Shown here: one piece after another, positions 48,353-58,447 of the stretch
Layout of the letters: each line of letters begins with the position of its first letter
Position numbering within the stretch: the stretch's first letter is position 1
NCBI GenBank assembly: GCA_951799405.1
Contig: OX637345.1
Span: forward strand, 5,456,001 to 5,520,000
DNA length: 64,000 nucleotides
Direction: 5' to 3'
Source of the DNA: Agapetus fuscipes
Taxonomy: Eukaryota > Arthropoda > Insecta > Trichoptera > Glossosomatidae
Position numbers and translations under genes: made by a program
The notes under the pieces: generated by a model
What the model was told of the DNA's origin: nothing
Databases searched by the model: none
The model's input: only the letters and a program-made list of their open reading frames with translations

Positions 48353-48654
48353 TAACAACATTTTTGAAACTTGTTGGGGGTTTTTATATTTTTACATGAC
48401 GGTGCTTGATTGCAATCATCATCGGCATAATCATTTTGAAATGTTGGAACTAGAAGGTCCAAATACATAATTCAGGGACCTGGGTCATCAATCTAGAATA
48501 GTCCTCGGGTCACCTGTGTTGATCATCAAATAAATCAACGTAATCTGAATGCCAAACAAACCAACGTTTACATTAACTACGATCAATGATTTCTGTGTTC
48601 CTAGTACAGGTTTATGTTTAAAAGCGCTATATACCCTAACACTGAAGCAAGCGA

Positions 48655-49200
48655 CTGAAGATGGATTTGAGAATGGCGGTACACAATGGCATATTGTTAC
48701 CGACTTTGATGTATGGAAGCGAAGCATGGACAGTGAATGATAGCGAAATGAGTAAAGTATGTACGGTGGAAATGAAGCATTTGAGAAGTATGACAGGAAA
48801 AACTTTGAGGGATAGAGTTAGGAATAAATTGGTAAAAAAGAATGTAATTTGAAAGAGGATGTGAAAGTTAAAGTACAAAAGAATGTGATGAGATGGTTTG
48901 GGCATGTGGAAAGAATGAATGATGATAGACTGACAAAGTATGTATACAAAGAAAGTGTGAAAGGAAAAAGAGGGAAGGGATGACCGAGAAAAGTGATGGA
49001 GTGATCAGATTGTGGAGATTGTGAAAGAATGGGATGTACAAAGTGAGCGTAAAAGAAGAAAATGCATTAAAAAGGTGATGGATATGAAGGAATTGAAAGA
49101 GGTATGTCAGGATAGGAAAAAATGGAGGCAACTCTGCATAGGCTCTGGCCACCCCTAGCGGAATGGCGACAGAGTTACAGTTACAGTTACAGTACCCTAA
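48655..49200 (+). pseudogene. LINE-A coding end, (ACAGTT) tail subfamily
   Basis: MDLRMAVHNGILLPTLMYGS, EAWTVNDSEMSKVCTVEMKH and GKTLRDRVRNKLVKKNVI-stop. After a frameshift the rest matches 37790-38100 nearly base for base. The RGRPRK region has a TGA (AGGGATGACCGAGAAAAG). Tail AGTTACAGTTACAGTTACAG. Starts at GACTGAAGATGG, truncated downstream of the 45062 start point. Confidence 0.85.
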
Positions 49201-49390
49201 ACCTGTCGTTTTTGTTTCCGGCACTTCATGGTCTTATTAAACGAGTGACAGTCAAGAAATTTAATTAATTAATTAGTTTCAGTTTTTCCATATTTTCTCG
49301 AAAACTTTTCACATTATCAAAAATTGGCTTCTTGCAAGACTACACAATGTATAATATTGTATTTTTTTTTTTTTTTCAAAATACAGAACA
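49200..49390. mobile_element. Foldback family, deletion derivative
   Basis: CTGTCGTTTTTGTTTCCGGC, ACTTCATGGTCTTATTAAAC, GAGTGACAGTCAAG, then directly CAGTTTTTCCATATTTTC and CACAATGTATAATATTG: arm and interior of 8393-9306 with the middle missing. Confidence 0.68.
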
Positions 49391-49544
49391 TACAAAAACC
49401 TTAAAGGTAAATCTGGGAAGTGGCATATTACTCAGATAAATGCACACTTTTTCCTATTTTCTACAAGAGAAAATACTTCAAAAGTGTGAAAATCCTGTAG
49501 TTTAGAAAGTACTCATGAGTACTTCCTTATAATAAATTCAATAT

Positions 49545-49790
49545 TCCTTGATTTATAGGTTGGTATAAGGCTGACCACCCATCATATAAAAAAATTGGTT
49601 CTCTTTGCCAATGTCATCCCTGTTACAGGGAGAATCGGCTAGAGTTGCAGAGCTTTTGTTCATTTGAGATTGGGTTTAATATTGTAGGTTCCCATGTGGC
49701 ATGTCGTGTCTGCTTGTGTGAATGCATTGAATAGAAAACTTAAATGCAATATATCTTTGCAACTTAGACTATAGATTATAGACTTACTAT
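49545..49790 (+). mobile_element. GATTA element, nested copy 1
   Basis: CCTTGATTTATAGGTTGG, TTCTCTTTGCCAATGTCATC, CCATGTGGCATG, then GTGTCTGCTTGTGTGAATGC and TAGACTATAGATTATAGAC. Confidence 0.86.
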
Positions 49791-49812
49791 GAAAAGTTAC
49801 TTGCAATTAAAT

Positions 49813-50070
49813 GTTTCCTTGACTTATAGGTTGGTATGAGGCTGACCACCCATATCTACTGTAAAAAATGGTTCACTTTGCCAATGTCACCCCTGTTTCA
49901 GGGAATGTCGGCAAGAGTTGCGGGGCTTATGTTCATTTGAGGTTTGGATTTTATTTGTAAGTACACAATCAGCATTTGTAAGCGCGAACTACACGTGTTT
50001 GTTTGTGGGCATACATCTGAGAGCTTTGAATGAATATATCCTTGCAACTTAGATTATAGATTATAGATCT
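49813..50070 (+). mobile_element. GATTA element, nested copy 2
   Basis: CCTTGACTTATAGGTTGGTA, CACCCCTGTTTCAGGGAATG, GTTCATTTGAGGTTTGGATT, ACATCTGAGAGCTTTGAATG and TTAGATTATAGATTATAG. Nearly identical to 9818-10065 and 59643-59900. Confidence 0.9.
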
Positions 50071-50144
50071 ACGATTTCTGAGATCAGTGAATCAGTGGGT
50101 ACTTTTGTATTCAGTTTTACCTTTATGGTGGCAAAATGTTATAC

Positions 50145-50360
50145 GAGTACCTTACACTTTGCAAGACGAAATACTATAAATGATAAAATTTCTTTGCCTT
50201 TCATGTTACTGTTATTCTTTCTAGAATATCATATTCCAAACTAGTATAAACATACAAAGTGTATAGAATTACATTAGATGTTAGGATATTGTTTCCAATT
50301 GACACAGTTACATGTAGGTACTATGTGATGCTTTTACATTCTAGAAACAAAGTGTTTTGT
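50145..50360. other. Unassigned sequence
   Basis: Nothing recognised. Confidence 0.3.
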
Positions 50361-50361
50361 A

Positions 50362-50515
50362 CCCTAAGAATAAAAACGTTTACACTCAAGCATTGAGTTT
50401 CCTCAAAATGTATGAAAAGCGGAATAGCATCACTAGTGAGTGTTTATGCTTTCACATATTTTAGTTATAACGTTTTTTTTAGTTTAAGCGAAATGTTTTG
50501 TACTTAAAGTATTGG
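50362..50515. mobile_element. Small MITE relative
   Basis: ACCCTAAGAATAAAAACGTT at the left and GCGAAATGTTTTGTACTTAA at the right form loose inverted ends similar to 26432-26592. Confidence 0.5.
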
Positions 50516-50519
50516 TGAC

Positions 50520-50630
50520 AAAATATGTAATATAAAATTAGAGCATAAAATGATCAGCTACAAAGTTTATATTGGTTGAATGTTTTACGTCGAAACGAAA
50601 TTTCATTCTGCATCTCTATTCTCTTGTCTT
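50520..50630. other. Unassigned sequence
   Basis: Nothing recognised. Confidence 0.3.
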
Positions 50631-50634
50631 GTCT

Positions 50635-51065
50635 TGTCTTGTATCCTGCCGCCTTTCCTCTAGGGGTGGCCAGTACCTCCACACAAGTGCCTCCACTTGA
50701 CTCTGTCCTTGCATACTTCTTTCATCTCATCTAATTTCATCACTCTTTTCATGCATGCTCTTCTCTTGTTTCCACTCTGTAGATTCCATTCATTCGCAAT
50801 CTCATTTATCTGATCAATCCATTGTTTCCTAGGTCTTCCCCTTCCACGCTTACCTGTTACATTCCCTTTATACACTCTTTTTGTCAGTCGGTCTTCATTC
50901 ATCCTTTCAATATGTCCAAACCATCGCATCACACTTCTTTGAACTTTCACTTTCACGCTTTCTTTTACTCCGCATTCATTTAGAACCCATTCGTTTCTCA
51001 CTCTATCTTTCAGTGTTTTTCCTGTCATACTTCTCAGATGGGCCATTTCTCTATCTCTATTCTCT
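50635..51065 (-). pseudogene. LINE-A coding end, (CAAGA) tail subfamily
   Basis: Uninterrupted minus frame 50660-51046: MAHLRSMTGKTLKDRVRNEW, RWFGHIERMNEDRLTKRVYK, RGRGRPRKQWIDQINEIANE, WNLQSGNKRRACMKRVMKLD and EMKEVCKDRVKWRHLCGGTG-HP. The best-preserved LINE-A C-terminus here. Tail (CAAGA)n at 50630-50642. Truncated at both the endonuclease and polymerase ends. Confidence 0.85.
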
Positions 51066-51104
51066 AGTTTTTGAAAAATATTTAGTATGAGATATAATGG
51101 AATA

Positions 51105-51247
51105 TAAAACCAACCCCTACTTCAGCGGAAGTGGTTGACGTGAGGCCTTACCTGTAACAATAAATAGGTTCCACTCGCCACATGTGATCCCTTCGGGGAA
51201 ACGTGGCAAACAGTTACACTATATGTCTAGCTCAATTGCGTTTGCGT
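51105..51247 (+). mobile_element. SINE-2 3' third
   Basis: CTACTTCAGCGGAAGTGG, GTGAGGCCTTACCTGTAAC, CACTCGCCACATGTGATCCC and AGCTCAATTGCGTTTGCGTT. Confidence 0.82.
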
Positions 51248-51249
51248 TG

Positions 51250-51890
51250 ATGAGTACCTTTTGACAATGAACGATGCTATTCTTAGACATTTTAGTCGTC
51301 CGTTGAGCCAAAGTTTTGACAAACTAATGATGCCTGGGCTGCAAGTCTCATCACCACGGTCATTCTTACCTACAAAATTTTTGTAATATTCTTGAATTGA
51401 CAGGTCTTCATACAAATGCATAGTTTTTCAAAGCGTGGGCTCAACGGACAACTAAAATGTCTAAGAACAGCACCGTAAGTATTTTACGAACTACTAAAAT
51501 TACCGGAATATTATGGCAAAAAATTAATTACACCCTTGTAGCAGTTGGGGGTCTGTTTGTATAGTATGAATTTAGGTGTACTCCTGAGCAAACTGAGTTC
51601 CAGCTCCCACTCGTGTGTTTGCCCAGCAAACGGCCCATGAAAATTACTAACGTATGAAATCAACGCATGCCAGTTCAAACAAACGCTTAGGGCACCTTCC
51701 GAGGGCAGTTGTATCAACTGTAGTTAAGTTGATGTAGAAAATTGAATTAATGGATGTATTATAATTATATCAGGCTTAGTAGAGAAAATCGTTCTTCTCT
51801 TTTGCACGGTCAGTAAAATCCGTTTTTTTTCATTCTTTGAAATGTCTAACGACCGTAATCATAATTTAAAATATCAGGCTTATTTATTTT
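51250..51890. other. Unassigned sequence
   Basis: Frames at 51227-51421 and 51511-51717 (minus) have no domain. TTGCCCAGCAAAC and TTTGTTTGAACTGG-like stretches hint at a decayed inverted repeat only. Confidence 0.3.
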
Positions 51891-51894
51891 AAAT

Positions 51895-51995
51895 TACAAA
51901 TGATAAGAGAGCGCAATTTTCGTGTGTGTCGCACCTCAAGGGCCCTCTCCGATCACGGATAAGACTTTCTAAAAAGGTGTGTCTTGAGTGCTCCG
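51895..51995 (-). mobile_element. LINE-C 3' end fragment
   Basis: ATGATAAGAGAGCGCAATTT, TCGTGTGTGTCGCACCTCAA, GGGCCCTCTCCGATCACGGA and TAAGACTTTC match the inverse of 32085-32160. Confidence 0.75.
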
Positions 51996-52059
51996 CGAAA
52001 TACACTCACCCTTGCAAAGATATATGCATCAACATTTAAAATTCAAATTAGTTGCAATA

Positions 52060-52390
52060 AGCCTACTGTAACTCTGTCACCATTCTGCCAACGGTGGCCA
52101 GAGCCTCTGCAAAGCTGCCTCTATTCCTTGTTATCCTTACATATATATATATATATATACCTCCATGCTTACATACCTCTTTCAATTCATTCACATCCAC
52201 CACCTTCTGCATACATTTTCTTCTTTTACACTCACTTTGTATATCGCATTCTTTCACAATCTCCTCAATCTGATCTCTCAATACTTTTCTCGGTCGTCCT
52301 GTTACCTCTTTTTCCTCTCACACTTTATCTGTGTAATATACTTTGTCGATCATCATTCATTCCTTCCACATATTCTATGTATACGTAGTT
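52060..52390 (-). pseudogene. LINE-A coding end with internal (AT)n
   Basis: CTGTAACTCTGTCACCATTC, GTGGCCAGAGCCTCTGCAAA, TTCAATTCATTCACATCCAC and CTCAATCTGATCTCTCAATA correspond, in reverse, to RDQIEEIVKECDIQS...DVNELKEVCK. A TATATATATA run at 52141-52160 expands inside the KDRKKW region. Confidence 0.78.
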
Positions 52391-52442
52391 AAATAGTTGC
52401 ATTTTTAACGACTTTGTCATGAAAAATTAGTATTGGCATTAT

Positions 52443-52888
52443 TGTCAACGACGTTAGCCATGTTGAAAGCACCGGTTCCCATAGATCACCGAAGTTAAGC
52501 AACATTGGGCGTGGTCAGTACTTGGATGGGTGTGCGCTCAGGTACACCGCGTGTCGTTGGCATCTCGGACCGGTCCGTAGTCCGTTGTGGCAACACTTCG
52601 GACTCGTAAATATTTGGAAGGTTGTGGATTCGGATCCCGGCGGAGCACACAAAAATACCATTAATATTTCGAATGTGCTCTTCGCTGGGTTGAAGAATTC
52701 ATAAGCCTTTACCAATGACCGGTCACCAAGGGTCCATCCAGCCTTACAGCAACTGGGTCTTGCTTGAGTATTGGCGCTTTGTAGCGACGACCAAGCTCGT
52801 ACACCTCTGCGGCACTACAACAAGTGTCATAGACCCCTAGAGTCTTCAGAATCTAGGGAGTCTCCCGCACAGGATTTTCTTAAAAAAA
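52443..52888 (+). mobile_element. SINE-1, 5S + tRNA chimera, poly-A subfamily
   Basis: 5S-like 52443-52561 (GTCAACGACGTTAGCCATG, AAAGCACCGGTTCCCATAGA, CACCGAAGTTAAGCAACATT, TTGGATGGGTGTGCGC, GTGTCGTTGGC). tRNA-like 52568-52650. Then body, CGTACACCTCTGCGGCACTA, AGGGAGTCTCCCGCACAGG and poly-A. It proves that the 5S module occurs with both SINE-1 tail types. The C-box is altered (GGTGTGCGC for GGTGACCGC). Confidence 0.92.
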
Positions 52889-52889
52889 A

Positions 52890-53080
52890 AAAAAAAAAAA
52901 TTGAGTTTTGATTTTCCCTTTGTACTGAAATTATACTGCTTTCGCTTTGCCATCATAACCTTATAAACTAGTCGATTTGTATACAATTTGTTGGTTGTGT
53001 GCAGTGCATATCGTGAGCGCGTGGCAACGCTTTTAGTGAATCCACATCACACTAGAGATGTCGAGAGTAATGTTTTTTTT
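52890..53080. other. Unassigned sequence
   Basis: Nothing recognised. Confidence 0.3.
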
Positions 53081-53084
53081 TTAA

Positions 53085-53155
53085 ATAAATTTTTGAATAG
53101 GAATACAATTCAACAACGTATTTTGCCTGACCAGAAACAGCTTTTAACATTTTCT
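53085..53155 (-). mobile_element. SINE-3 3' end
   Basis: TTGAATAGGAATACAATTCA, ACAACG, TTGCCTGACCAGAAACAGC. Confidence 0.62.
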
Positions 53156-53156
53156 A

Positions 53157-53390
53157 TAACCACCCATATTGTAAAAAGATGTTTCACTTTGCCAATGTAA
53201 CCCCTGTTCAGGGAAGGTCGGCAAGAGATGCAGGGCTTATGTTAATTTGAGATTGGATTTTATATTGTAGATCCACATGCAGCATGTGTTAGCGTGAACT
53301 CATACGTGTCTGCTTGTGGGAATACATTTAATATGAATCTCAAATGTAATATATCTTTGCAACTAAGATTTAGATTTAGATTTAAAATCA
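53157..53390 (+). mobile_element. GATTA element, head trimmed
   Basis: ATAACCACCCATATTGTAAA, CACTTTGCCAATGTAACCCC, GTGTCTGCTTGTGGGAATAC and a GATTTAGATTTA tail. Confidence 0.85.
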
Positions 53391-53479
53391 ATAATTATAT
53401 TTTTTCAGCGATAAACTTTGATCGTTTTTAAGGCACAGTATTTTTATTGATTCAAAGTGTATTTTAGGCAACTTTTCGC

Positions 53480-53735
53480 GAATTAAACTACACATGTAGT
53501 GTAACTTTTTGCCTGCTCTGAAGGCCTCACGCCAACCATTTCAATTAAAGTTGAGGTTTCTCAGCTACCGCGGGGGCTGGTTCTCATTTCTTGCAAAGGC
53601 TGAATAAGCCTTGCTACTGGATTTGCAATCAACGCCGAAACGGGAAATTATTTCTGACACCCTCCGTGGGGATCGAACCTTTGCTCTGGGCATGGAAAGC
53701 GAGCATTATACCAACTGATTCATAGACCGGACTTT
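53480..53735 (-). mobile_element. SINE-2, diverged
   Basis: AAACTACACATGTAGTGTAA, GCCTCACGCCAACCATTTCA, ACGCCGAAACGGGAAATTAT and a reverse head ACCAACTGATTCATAGACCG. Confidence 0.8.
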
Positions 53736-53903
53736 TTGCGAGCTTGATCGTCGCTATAAAGCACCAATTCTCAAGCACCACCCAGTTGCTGTAAGGCTGA
53801 ATGGACCTTTGGTGACCGGTCTTTGATAAAAGTGTACGAATTTTTCAACCCAGCAAAGAGCATAATATTTGAAAGCATAAATGGTATATTTTTGTGTTCA
53901 ACT
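53736..53903 (-). mobile_element. SINE-1 body fragment
   Basis: TTGCGAGCTTGATCGTCGCT, CCAGTTGCTGTAAGGCTGAA and TTTTTCAACCCAGCAAAGAG. Directly abuts SINE-2. Confidence 0.8.
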
Positions 53904-53904
53904 T

Positions 53905-54212
53905 CCATTTACGTGTACGAAGTTACGTTGCCTCTAAAGTACGGATCGCCAAATGAATAATACAGTATTCCATGAATAGTAAAATAAAGTAAAAATGGTG
54001 AGTTATGCCGAATAGCGAATAATAACAAGTATTCGCGACAGCCCTTCATTACACACAAAGCCCTGAGCACAAGTTGTGCTTGGTTGGTGAATTTAAATTC
54101 AGTACTGTATTGGCGGACTAGCAAAGTGTATTGTTTACCAATTCGCGGCAAACAAATGTAAAATAATTGAATTCTATAATTAAACTGGTTTACCTTTGGG
54201 ATGAGGGTTGAC
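53905..54212. other. Unassigned sequence
   Basis: The minus frame 53909-54301 spans this and has no domain. Confidence 0.3.
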
Positions 54213-54217
54213 CAGGG

Positions 54218-54285
54218 TGGTACGGGTATGAGGCTGACCACCCATACTATGAAAAATTGGCTCATTTCACCTAATAACGATAAAC
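54218..54285 (+). mobile_element. GATTA head fragment
   Basis: GGGTATGAGGCTGACCACCC and ATACTATGAAAAATTGGCTC. Confidence 0.7.
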
Positions 54286-54286
54286 T

Positions 54287-54510
54287 GTTGAAGCTACACA
54301 TCTAGTGTTACTTCTTTCCACGTTATCCCCAAAGCGTTTCGCATGTAGATAGTGGAATCTATTTATTTTTATAGGTAAGGGGACCGGTCTTACGCCAAAC
54401 ACTTCATTTAAAGTGGAAGTGTCCCAGCTCCCAAGGGGTCTAGTACTCATTTCTTGCGAAGGCTGAGTAAGCCTTGCCGGTACTTTTATTTTGGGTTTTG
54501 AATTCTTATT
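54287..54510 (-). mobile_element. SINE-2, head lost
   Basis: GAAGCTACACATCTAGTGTT, GTAAGGGGACCGGTCTTACG, CAAACACTTCATTTAAAGTG and TTTTATTTTGGGTTTTGAA. Confidence 0.82.
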
Positions 54511-54511
54511 T

Positions 54512-55100
54512 TGTTATGGATGGTGAGAGCCTTTGTAGATTTTAATAGAGCTATTTGTATTTTTTTTTATTGTTTACTTAATTTGACAATCCGGAATTTT
54601 TAGTCTCAGAATCACTGAGGAATTTTTCCACTCTCTTGGTTTTAAGTTTTATTGTGGCGTTATTCTAACTGTAGTTTAGGGAAATAAAAGAGCTCAGAGC
54701 CCACAAAGCACTTCCACTTTTGGTTTACCACTAAATCAAGTCAAAAGTAAGTATGAAAATAAGAAAAAAACGATTGTTTTACACACACCAAGAATTAATG
54801 ATATTTTATTTGTACACACCAGAAATTTTGCTAGCATACGCCCGAGGGGCGTAAACGTTCAAATGGTAGGTGTTAAACACAAATTTAAATCAATAAATAA
54901 AATCAAGTTGAGATTTGTATCTCTCCGAAAATGATACACTTTTTAAAAGTTTAAGGGTTTGTGTATTGACATTATTTATATTAATTATAAATTAAAAATA
55001 TAAAAATAAAACACAAAGTTTTTCTTCACGAGTGGATTCATCGAAAGCGCTATAGGAAATAAATAAACTCTTGAAGCACAACTTTGTGATTTATTTTTAC
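54512..55100. other. Unassigned sequence
   Basis: Nothing recognised. Confidence 0.3.
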
Positions 55101-55104
55101 TTTT

Positions 55105-55192
55105 TTTTAAGGAATCCTGTGCGGGAGGCTCCCCAATTCTTGAAAGTCTTGGGGGTCTATGTCAGCCTGGAAGGGTGCCGCAGAGGTGTTGC
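55105..55192 (-). mobile_element. SINE-1 poly-A tail fragment
   Basis: TTTTTTTTAAGGAATCCTGT, GCGGGAGGCTCCCC, GTCTTGGGGGTCTATG and GTGCCGCAGAGGTGT. Confidence 0.78.
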
Positions 55193-55194
55193 TT

Positions 55195-55720
55195 CTGTCG
55201 TGAGGCGCGTCCAGGAAGTGGCGATTGCTGTTGGTTTTGAATAATAAAACTTAAATAAAAATACTAATTTACACTTTATTTATTCTACATTGTTACCTAT
55301 CTCACTTATCTGATAACATGAAATGCAGTAAAATATAATACATAGTTACCAACTTATCTGGGAATTCCTCATCCACAGCAGCCGCAGTTCAATAGATGTT
55401 GATGGGAGCTGCAGCAAAGTTAGCAAGTTTTGATTTGATGACGCAACTGCCGAGTTGCCAAAATGTAATCTAGGAAGTGAAGCATTTAGATTATTATTAT
55501 TATTCAGCTCTGAATGCTACCAATAAGATATTTGCTTTGAGTAAACAGTGCAACAATCTGGATACGTTTCATGCTCTTCTTGGTAGACATATTCAAGTTG
55601 ATTTCCTTTCTTCCACAGCTTTTTTCAGCCCACTCCTAGACGCAGGCTTCTTCCAATCTTCCCCATGTTTTGTTTCCACAGAGCATGTTAGGCTTATCTA
55701 TCATTTGATTTAAAGATAAC
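55195..55720. other. Unassigned sequence
   Basis: The frame 55477-55713 has no domain. Nothing recognised. Confidence 0.3.
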
Positions 55721-55724
55721 CTTA

Positions 55725-55905
55725 GAATAGAATTTTCTTAAGACTCACATTCTACGCAATCTGAGCTAAGAAAAAAATAGAACGCGATAACGTGAGAGTG
55801 TGTATTAAATATTTTTAAAAACGATTTCCAGTTTTCATAAGACCCATAAAAACATTGCTCATATGAAATTACCTCTGTTGGAGATGAGACACACAAGCTC
55901 TAAGG
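55725..55905 (-). repeat. Repeat D, uninterrupted
   Basis: CTTAAGACTCACATTCTACG, CAATCTGAGCTAAG, TTCATAAGACCCATAAAAAC and CTCTGTTGGAGATGAGA. It shows the empty site of the SINE-2 at 13235. Confidence 0.65.
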
Positions 55906-55907
55906 TG

Positions 55908-56268
55908 ACAGTTTGTCTATCGGTTGCTGTGCTTAGTCATCCACTGTCTGCAGTTCCCTTGATGTCATTCAGTCATCTCAGTTGGGGTCTCCCCACTCCC
56001 TGATTGGACATCCTGGGCCGCCACTAGACGATCCTTTTCGGCCACCTGTCATGGTCTTGCCTTGCGACGTGACCAGCCCAGCGGCACTTTAAGCAGGCCA
56101 CTCGCTGTATGACATCAGTGACACCAGTGCGTCTACGGATCTTTTGATTTGGAGCCCTGTCTCCGACGCTGATTCCCAGCATCCTTCATTCAATGGCTCT
56201 TTGGCACGTCCTCAGTCTGTTGGCGCTACATAAAATGAGTGAGCCCTTTTGTATCCAAGAAAAGGGAA
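55908..56268 (-). pseudogene. LINE-G reverse-transcriptase C-terminal remnant
   Basis: Minus-strand pieces in order: LRTCQRAIE-RMLGISVGDR, APNQKIRRRTGVTDVIQRVA, CLKCRWAGHVARQDHDRWPK, RIV.WRPR.SNQG and VGRPQLR. LRTCQRAIERRMLG...IR.RTGV.D......KW.WAGHVAR is a recognisable insect LINE ORF2 tail. Stops break the frame, so no long frame appears. No polymerase core. Confidence 0.75.
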
Positions 56269-56324
56269 TTATGAATAACTCATAAACTCTGCGTTTCAGG
56301 TTAATTTCTCACGCTCTGAAATTT

Positions 56325-56538
56325 AAAAATGGTTCACTTTGCCAATTTAACCCCTGTTTCAGGGCAAGTCGGCAAAAATTGTAGGGCTTATGTTCATTTG
56401 AGGTTTGGATTTTAATTTGTAAGTACAAGTGCAGCACTTGTAAGCGCGAACTTACACGTGTCTATTTGTGGGCACGCATTTGATATAAGTTAAATGTTAA
56501 TACATCTTTGCAAATTACATTAAAGATTATATTTATTA
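56325..56538 (+). mobile_element. GATTA element, head trimmed
   Basis: AAAAATGGTTCACTTTGCCA, ACCCCTGTTTCAGGGCAAGT, GAACTTACACGTGTCTATTT and ACATCTTTGCAAATTACATT. Confidence 0.82.
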
Positions 56539-56569
56539 TAAATTGTGTTGAATCAGCACTTCTTTATTT

Positions 56570-56730
56570 CTACACTTATAATACGTCGAAGCCGACGCCG
56601 AAGTTCTGGGAGTGAAGGGACCATGGAGGGAAGCAGCACAAGACAGAGAGTCCTGGAGGATTGTGGTGCGGGAGGCCCTGAGCCTTTAAGGCTTATGAGC
56701 CGAAGAAAGTAAAGTAAAGTATATATAATA
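56570..56730 (+). pseudogene. LINE-J C-terminal remnant
   Basis: One frame reads GPWREAAQDRESWRIVVREA then LSL, like the (W)R..A.DR..WR.VV.EA terminus of LINE ORF2. An AGTAAAGTAAAGTA tail (56710) follows. The minus frame 56553-56744 is a shadow. Confidence 0.6.
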
Positions 56731-56734
56731 CAAT

Positions 56735-58440
56735 CCAATTCCATTATAGTTTATATACCTCTGCAACTTAGATTTCAAATTATATAAATATGTAGATTTC
56801 CAGAGCAAAATAATTAAAAAAAATAATCCATTCAAAACGTAATTGCTAACTCTCACTCAACATTGCCTTTAAATTTCACCTTTTCCTTTCAGCAAGCATT
56901 TGTTTTACTCCATTTTCCACTCTCTCCAGTCGGTTGGAGCGTCAAACCCCTGAGCTGGGGGTCCGAGTGGCGCTTAGCGGACCCCTGAGGGAGCCCCGAC
57001 CCCTGCCCGGAGGTCAAGTCACGTGCTGAAACCAGAAAACCCCTAAAATATTAAATATAATGTTTCGGTTCACCTATGGGATTTTAATTTACAAAGGGAA
57101 AATATTACTTTCATTTTTTGAATTTTTTTTTACGCGTTTGTCTTATAAACTTGTCCTTTTATTAAGTTGGAAGGAGGCTGACTAACTATCATGTAAAATA
57201 TATATTTTTACGGCAAGTAAGCTTTGAAAAAATGAAAACTCACTTTATTATAACTTTATAATATTATATTTAATTAACAACAAAAAAATCTCACTCCATG
57301 TCAAACAAGCACTGATATTTTAAACTGGGGTGTTGTTACGTGGTGAGTAGGTAATCTGGATGGACAAAGCAAATAAATAATTAAATGAATCAGGAGTTTA
57401 AAAGCCCATACTCATAGACAAATCGCACGTTTAATAATAAAGAGCAATAACTGAAAAAACATGAATGTTGGGAAATTACGTTTGAAGTTCAGGCAACCAG
57501 TACAACTTGAATGGGATGAAAAAGGCGGTTGATGTTTTATCTCGGTCATATTCGTCCAAATTGAACGGCTGTCGCATTCTACCTATTCTTCTCGCATTGT
57601 TCTTGCGTTTTATTACAAAATCTCGATTTTCCCAATTTTCGAGTTATTTCTCTTTATTATTAAGCATGCGAAATCTACCATAAAGTTTGCTCAAAAACCA
57701 TATCGTCTCGACAATCATGAAGTTATAATTATAGCTATATAATAGATACATTTCAATGCAAACAAAATAAGTTTCACAAACTACGAGGTAAGAAAATATA
57801 TTTTATTCGCCTGTTCCAATCGTTTTTTAATAAAACTGCTATTTTTATCGTAAAAAGGACAAACAAAAAATAAATTAAACATTTTTGTATTATAAAGTAA
57901 AAAAAAAAAAACACATTTTTTAATCTTAATGCAAACAAGCCAAAATACAATCGTAAACAAGAGTGGCTTAAAAAACATCTTGAGCAAAAAAAGAACCTGA
58001 ATAACCCGATTAGTTTTAAAGGAATTAATTTTTGGAAAATTCCTTCATGCCCTCCGGTTTTGCGGTCTCACTTTATTACCCAATTTGAATGCAAATTAAA
58101 TTTTAGTATTTCATTTTTTCCCCCTACCGCGATGAGCCCAATATTTAATGTTGGGGTCAAATTTAGTAGGGCAAGGATATTGTCGGTGTATGTATTTATT
58201 TATTTTTTCGTTTTTTTTTCTCTGTTGGTTACCTGGGGGATAGGATGATATAAAAGACGCATCGAGCACAATTTGGAAAGTTAAAATGCTAATATATATA
58301 TTTTTTCCATATAACTTTACACTGTTGATTATTATTGCTCTACAAAGGAGAAATAATGAATTTGAAACCAAAATTTTATTTCTAAAGATTAAGGAAGATT
58401 ATTGTTGTATTTTATTTGCTTGTATTTCGTGTGTTTTAAG
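56735..58440. other. Mostly unassigned; GC-rich patch
   Basis: 56935-57045 is unusually GC-rich (AAACCCCTGAGCTGGGGGTC, CCCCGACCCCTGCCCGGAGG), with inverted CCCCTGAG/CTCAGGGG-like words. A short GATTA-like scrap (AGTTGGAAGGAGGCTGACTA) is at 57165. The rest is AT-rich; short frames (57781-58474) are low complexity. Confidence 0.35.
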
Positions 58441-58447
58441 CTGCAAT

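Larger units (their letters stand above)
49395..50140. mobile_element. CACCTTAAAGG MITE split by two GATTA elements
   Basis: MITE blocks in order: CCTTAAAGGTAAATCTGGG ... TACTTCCTTATAATAAATTC | CTTACTATGAAAAGTTACTT ... GCAATTAAATGT | ACGATTTCTGAGATCAGTGA ... TTCAGTTTTACCTTTATGG. Removing the inserts restores the order seen at 19603-19872. Confidence 0.85.

Noticed and set aside
52141..52162. (AT)n as an independent feature
   Set aside because: A simple expansion inside a LINE-A copy.
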